Assembly: GCA_934467435.1 (NCBI GenBank)
Contig: CAKSLR010000070.1
Span: 1-6,837, forward strand
Reading direction: 5' to 3'
DNA from: an uncultured Eubacteriales bacterium
GTDB lineage: Bacteria > Bacillota > Clostridia > Oscillospirales > CAG-272
DNA: 6,837 nucleotides
Under the pieces are notes generated by a model. The model worked only from the letters and a program-made list of their open reading frames with translations. It made no database searches and was not told the DNA's origin. The position numbers and the translations under genes are program-made. Every line of letters begins with the position of its first letter. Position 1 is the stretch's first letter. Below are positions 5,570 to 6,837 of this stretch, in pieces.

Positions 5570-6837
5570 ATGGAAAAGCTGCGGGAAGAGTGCGGCGTGT
5601 TCGGCATATACGCCCCCGAGAAGTGCGATGTGGCAAGCACCGTATATTACGGGCTGTTTGCCCTGCAACACCGCGGGCAGGAATCCTGCGGCATTGCGGT
5701 GAACACCGGCGAAGGCTTTTGCGATTATAAGGACACGGGGCTGGTCAATGATGTATTTACCCCCGAGGTGATTGCGCGCCTTGGGGAAGGTTATATGGCG
5801 GTGGGGCACGTCCGTTACGGTACCACCGGGGCAAACGACCGCGCCAACGCACAGCCGATTGTTGTCAACCACATCAAAGGAAAGATGGCGCTGGCACACA
5901 ACGGCAACCTGGTCAATTCAGGCGAATTGCGGCGGGAACTGGAACTTGGCGGTTCGATCTTCCACACCACAAGCGACACCGAGGTGATCTCTTACCTCAT
6001 CACCAAAGAGCGTCTGACTGCCCCCACCATCGAAGACGCAGTTTCCTGCGCCATGAAACGGCTGGAGGGTGCCTACTCCCTGGTGATTATGACCGACAGT
6101 AAACTGATTGCCGTGCGGGACGCGCACGGGTTCCGCCCGCTTTGCTACGGAAAAACGGCGGACGGCAGGTATATCATCGCCTCCGAGAGTTGTGCGCTGG
6201 ATGCCGTGGGGGCGGAGATGGTGCGCGACCTTCTGCCGGGCGAAATCGTGATTTTTGACGCGAACGGCGTACGGGCACTGACCTCGCACTGCGGCAAGGT
6301 GCCCCCTTCCCTTTGCGTGTTTGAGTATATCTACTTTGCCCGCCCCGATTCGGTGATGGAAGGGTGCTGTGTGCACCGTGCCCGGATGCGGGCGGGGGCA
6401 TTTCTGGCGCTGGAACACCCCGTGCAGGCAGATGTGGTGATCGGCGTACCCGACAGTGGCATTGACGCCGCCATCGGTTATGCCAAACAATCGGGCATTC
6501 CCTACGAATGCGGATTTATCAAAAACAAGTACATCGGGCGCACCTTTATCGCGCCGGGGCAAAAGAGCCGAGAGGACCGGGTCAAGATCAAACTGAACCC
6601 CATTCCCGACGTGGTACGGGGCAAGCGGGTGGTGATGATTGACGATTCCATCGTCCGCGGCACCACCAGCGCCCGCATTGTCAAACTGCTGCGGGAGGCG
6701 GGCGCGCGGGAAATTCATATGCGCGTTTCGGCACCGCCTTTCTTAAACCCCTGTTACTACGGCACCGACATCGACACGCGGGAAAATCTGATTGCCTGCC
6801 ACCACACGACAGAGGAAATTGCCGCGCTGATCGGCGT
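5570..6837 (+). CDS. purF: Amidophosphoribosyltransferase, PurF (3' end cut by window edge)
   Basis: Committed first enzyme of purine synthesis: PRPP plus glutamine give phosphoribosylamine. 422 full codons are present, so roughly the last 50 residues are missing. The N-terminal Ntn glutaminase domain starts MEKLREE-CGVFG: Cys8 should become the new N-terminus and nucleophile after removal of a seven-residue propeptide. HRGQES, GHVRYGTTG, AHNGNLVN and TTSDTEV follow. The C-terminal phosphoribosyltransferase domain has the PRPP loop VVMIDDSIVRGTTSAR (354-369). Cys249 (in CVFEYIYFARPDS) and Cys395 (in NPCYYG) fit two of the four 4Fe-4S ligands of the B. subtilis type enzyme; the other two would lie beyond the edge. 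Start 5570 has GGAGG (5560-5564) 5 nt upstream; an in-frame ATG at 5555 overlapping the purC stop would add five residues but has no such site. Confidence 0.97.
   Translation, partial: MEKLREECGVFGIYAPEKCDVASTVYYGLFALQHRGQESCGIAVNTGEGFCDYKDTGLVNDVFTPEVIARLGEGYMAVGHVRYGTTGANDRANAQPIVVNHIKGKMALAHNGNLVNSGELRRELELGGSIFHTTSDTEVISYLITKERLTAPTIEDAVSCAMKRLEGAYSLVIMTDSKLIAVRDAHGFRPLCYGKTADGRYIIASESCALDAVGAEMVRDLLPGEIVIFDANGVRALTSHCGKVPPSLCVFEYIYFARPDSVMEGCCVHRARMRAGAFLALEHPVQADVVIGVPDSGIDAAIGYAKQSGIPYECGFIKNKYIGRTFIAPGQKSREDRVKIKLNPIPDVVRGKRVVMIDDSIVRGTTSARIVKLLREAGAREIHMRVSAPPFLNPCYYGTDIDTRENLIACHHTTEEIAALIG

Noticed and set aside
3822..5636. A minus-strand open frame of about 600 codons opposite purE, purC and the purine leader
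   Set aside because: It is antisense to well-recognised purE and purC, has low-complexity composition and no family motif; long antisense frames are expected in GC-rich coding DNA.
1..6837. A new defence, mobile or CRISPR-like system
   Set aside because: No direct-repeat array, transposase, integrase, nuclease or toxin-antitoxin pair is visible; the only direct repeat noticed is the 23-bp duplication.

Overview
The window looks like a GC-rich Firmicutes chromosome, most likely a gut-type Clostridia member of the Oscillospiraceae/Ruminococcaceae kind. This is inferred from strong AGGAGG-type ribosome binding sites, the purE-purC-purF gene order, a clostridial style of PurE, and a Bacillus-type PurF with a short propeptide and cluster cysteines. 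No marker gene fixes the species. I found no rRNA, tRNA, CRISPR array, insertion sequence or phage gene.

Left half (1-3533), all on the minus strand and read from right to left. A consensus promoter (TTGACA, 17 bp, TATACT) with a 16-bp palindromic candidate operator drives a TetR-family regulator. An ABC-2 type exporter follows as ATPase then permease, each joined to the previous gene by a 4-nt ATGA overlap. After an 89-nt gap holding a GC-rich hairpin comes a phytoene-desaturase-like FAD oxidoreductase with a GTG start, cut by the left window edge after 436 codons. The layout suggests a self-regulated exporter operon, with the redox enzyme as a possible partner.

Middle (about 3534-4056) has no intact gene but is not empty. 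On the minus strand lies the C-terminal helix-turn-helix end of an AraC-family regulator, disrupted by a perfect 23-bp tandem duplication. On the plus strand, almost touching it, lies the C-terminal end of an EamA/DMT-type transporter with one apparent single-base frameshift. Both lack their 5' parts exactly where they meet. This is what one internal deletion in a divergent regulator/transporter pair would leave.

Right half (4057-6837), plus strand: the start of a de novo purine operon. A second TTGACA-17-TATACT promoter gives a leader of about 225 nt. The leader carries features of a ZTP (pfl) riboswitch, including CCGTCTGGGCA, a GTGG-AGCA-CCAC hairpin and a potential covarying pseudoknot. 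The GGGCAC at its end also forms the 5' arm of an intrinsic terminator ending in T6. The expected logic is that ZMP/ZTP, which builds up when 10-formyl-THF limits purine synthesis, prevents termination and turns on purE, purC and purF. purF is cut by the right edge. I see no wholly new system; the riboswitch leader and the double-truncated gene scar are the most informative parts.
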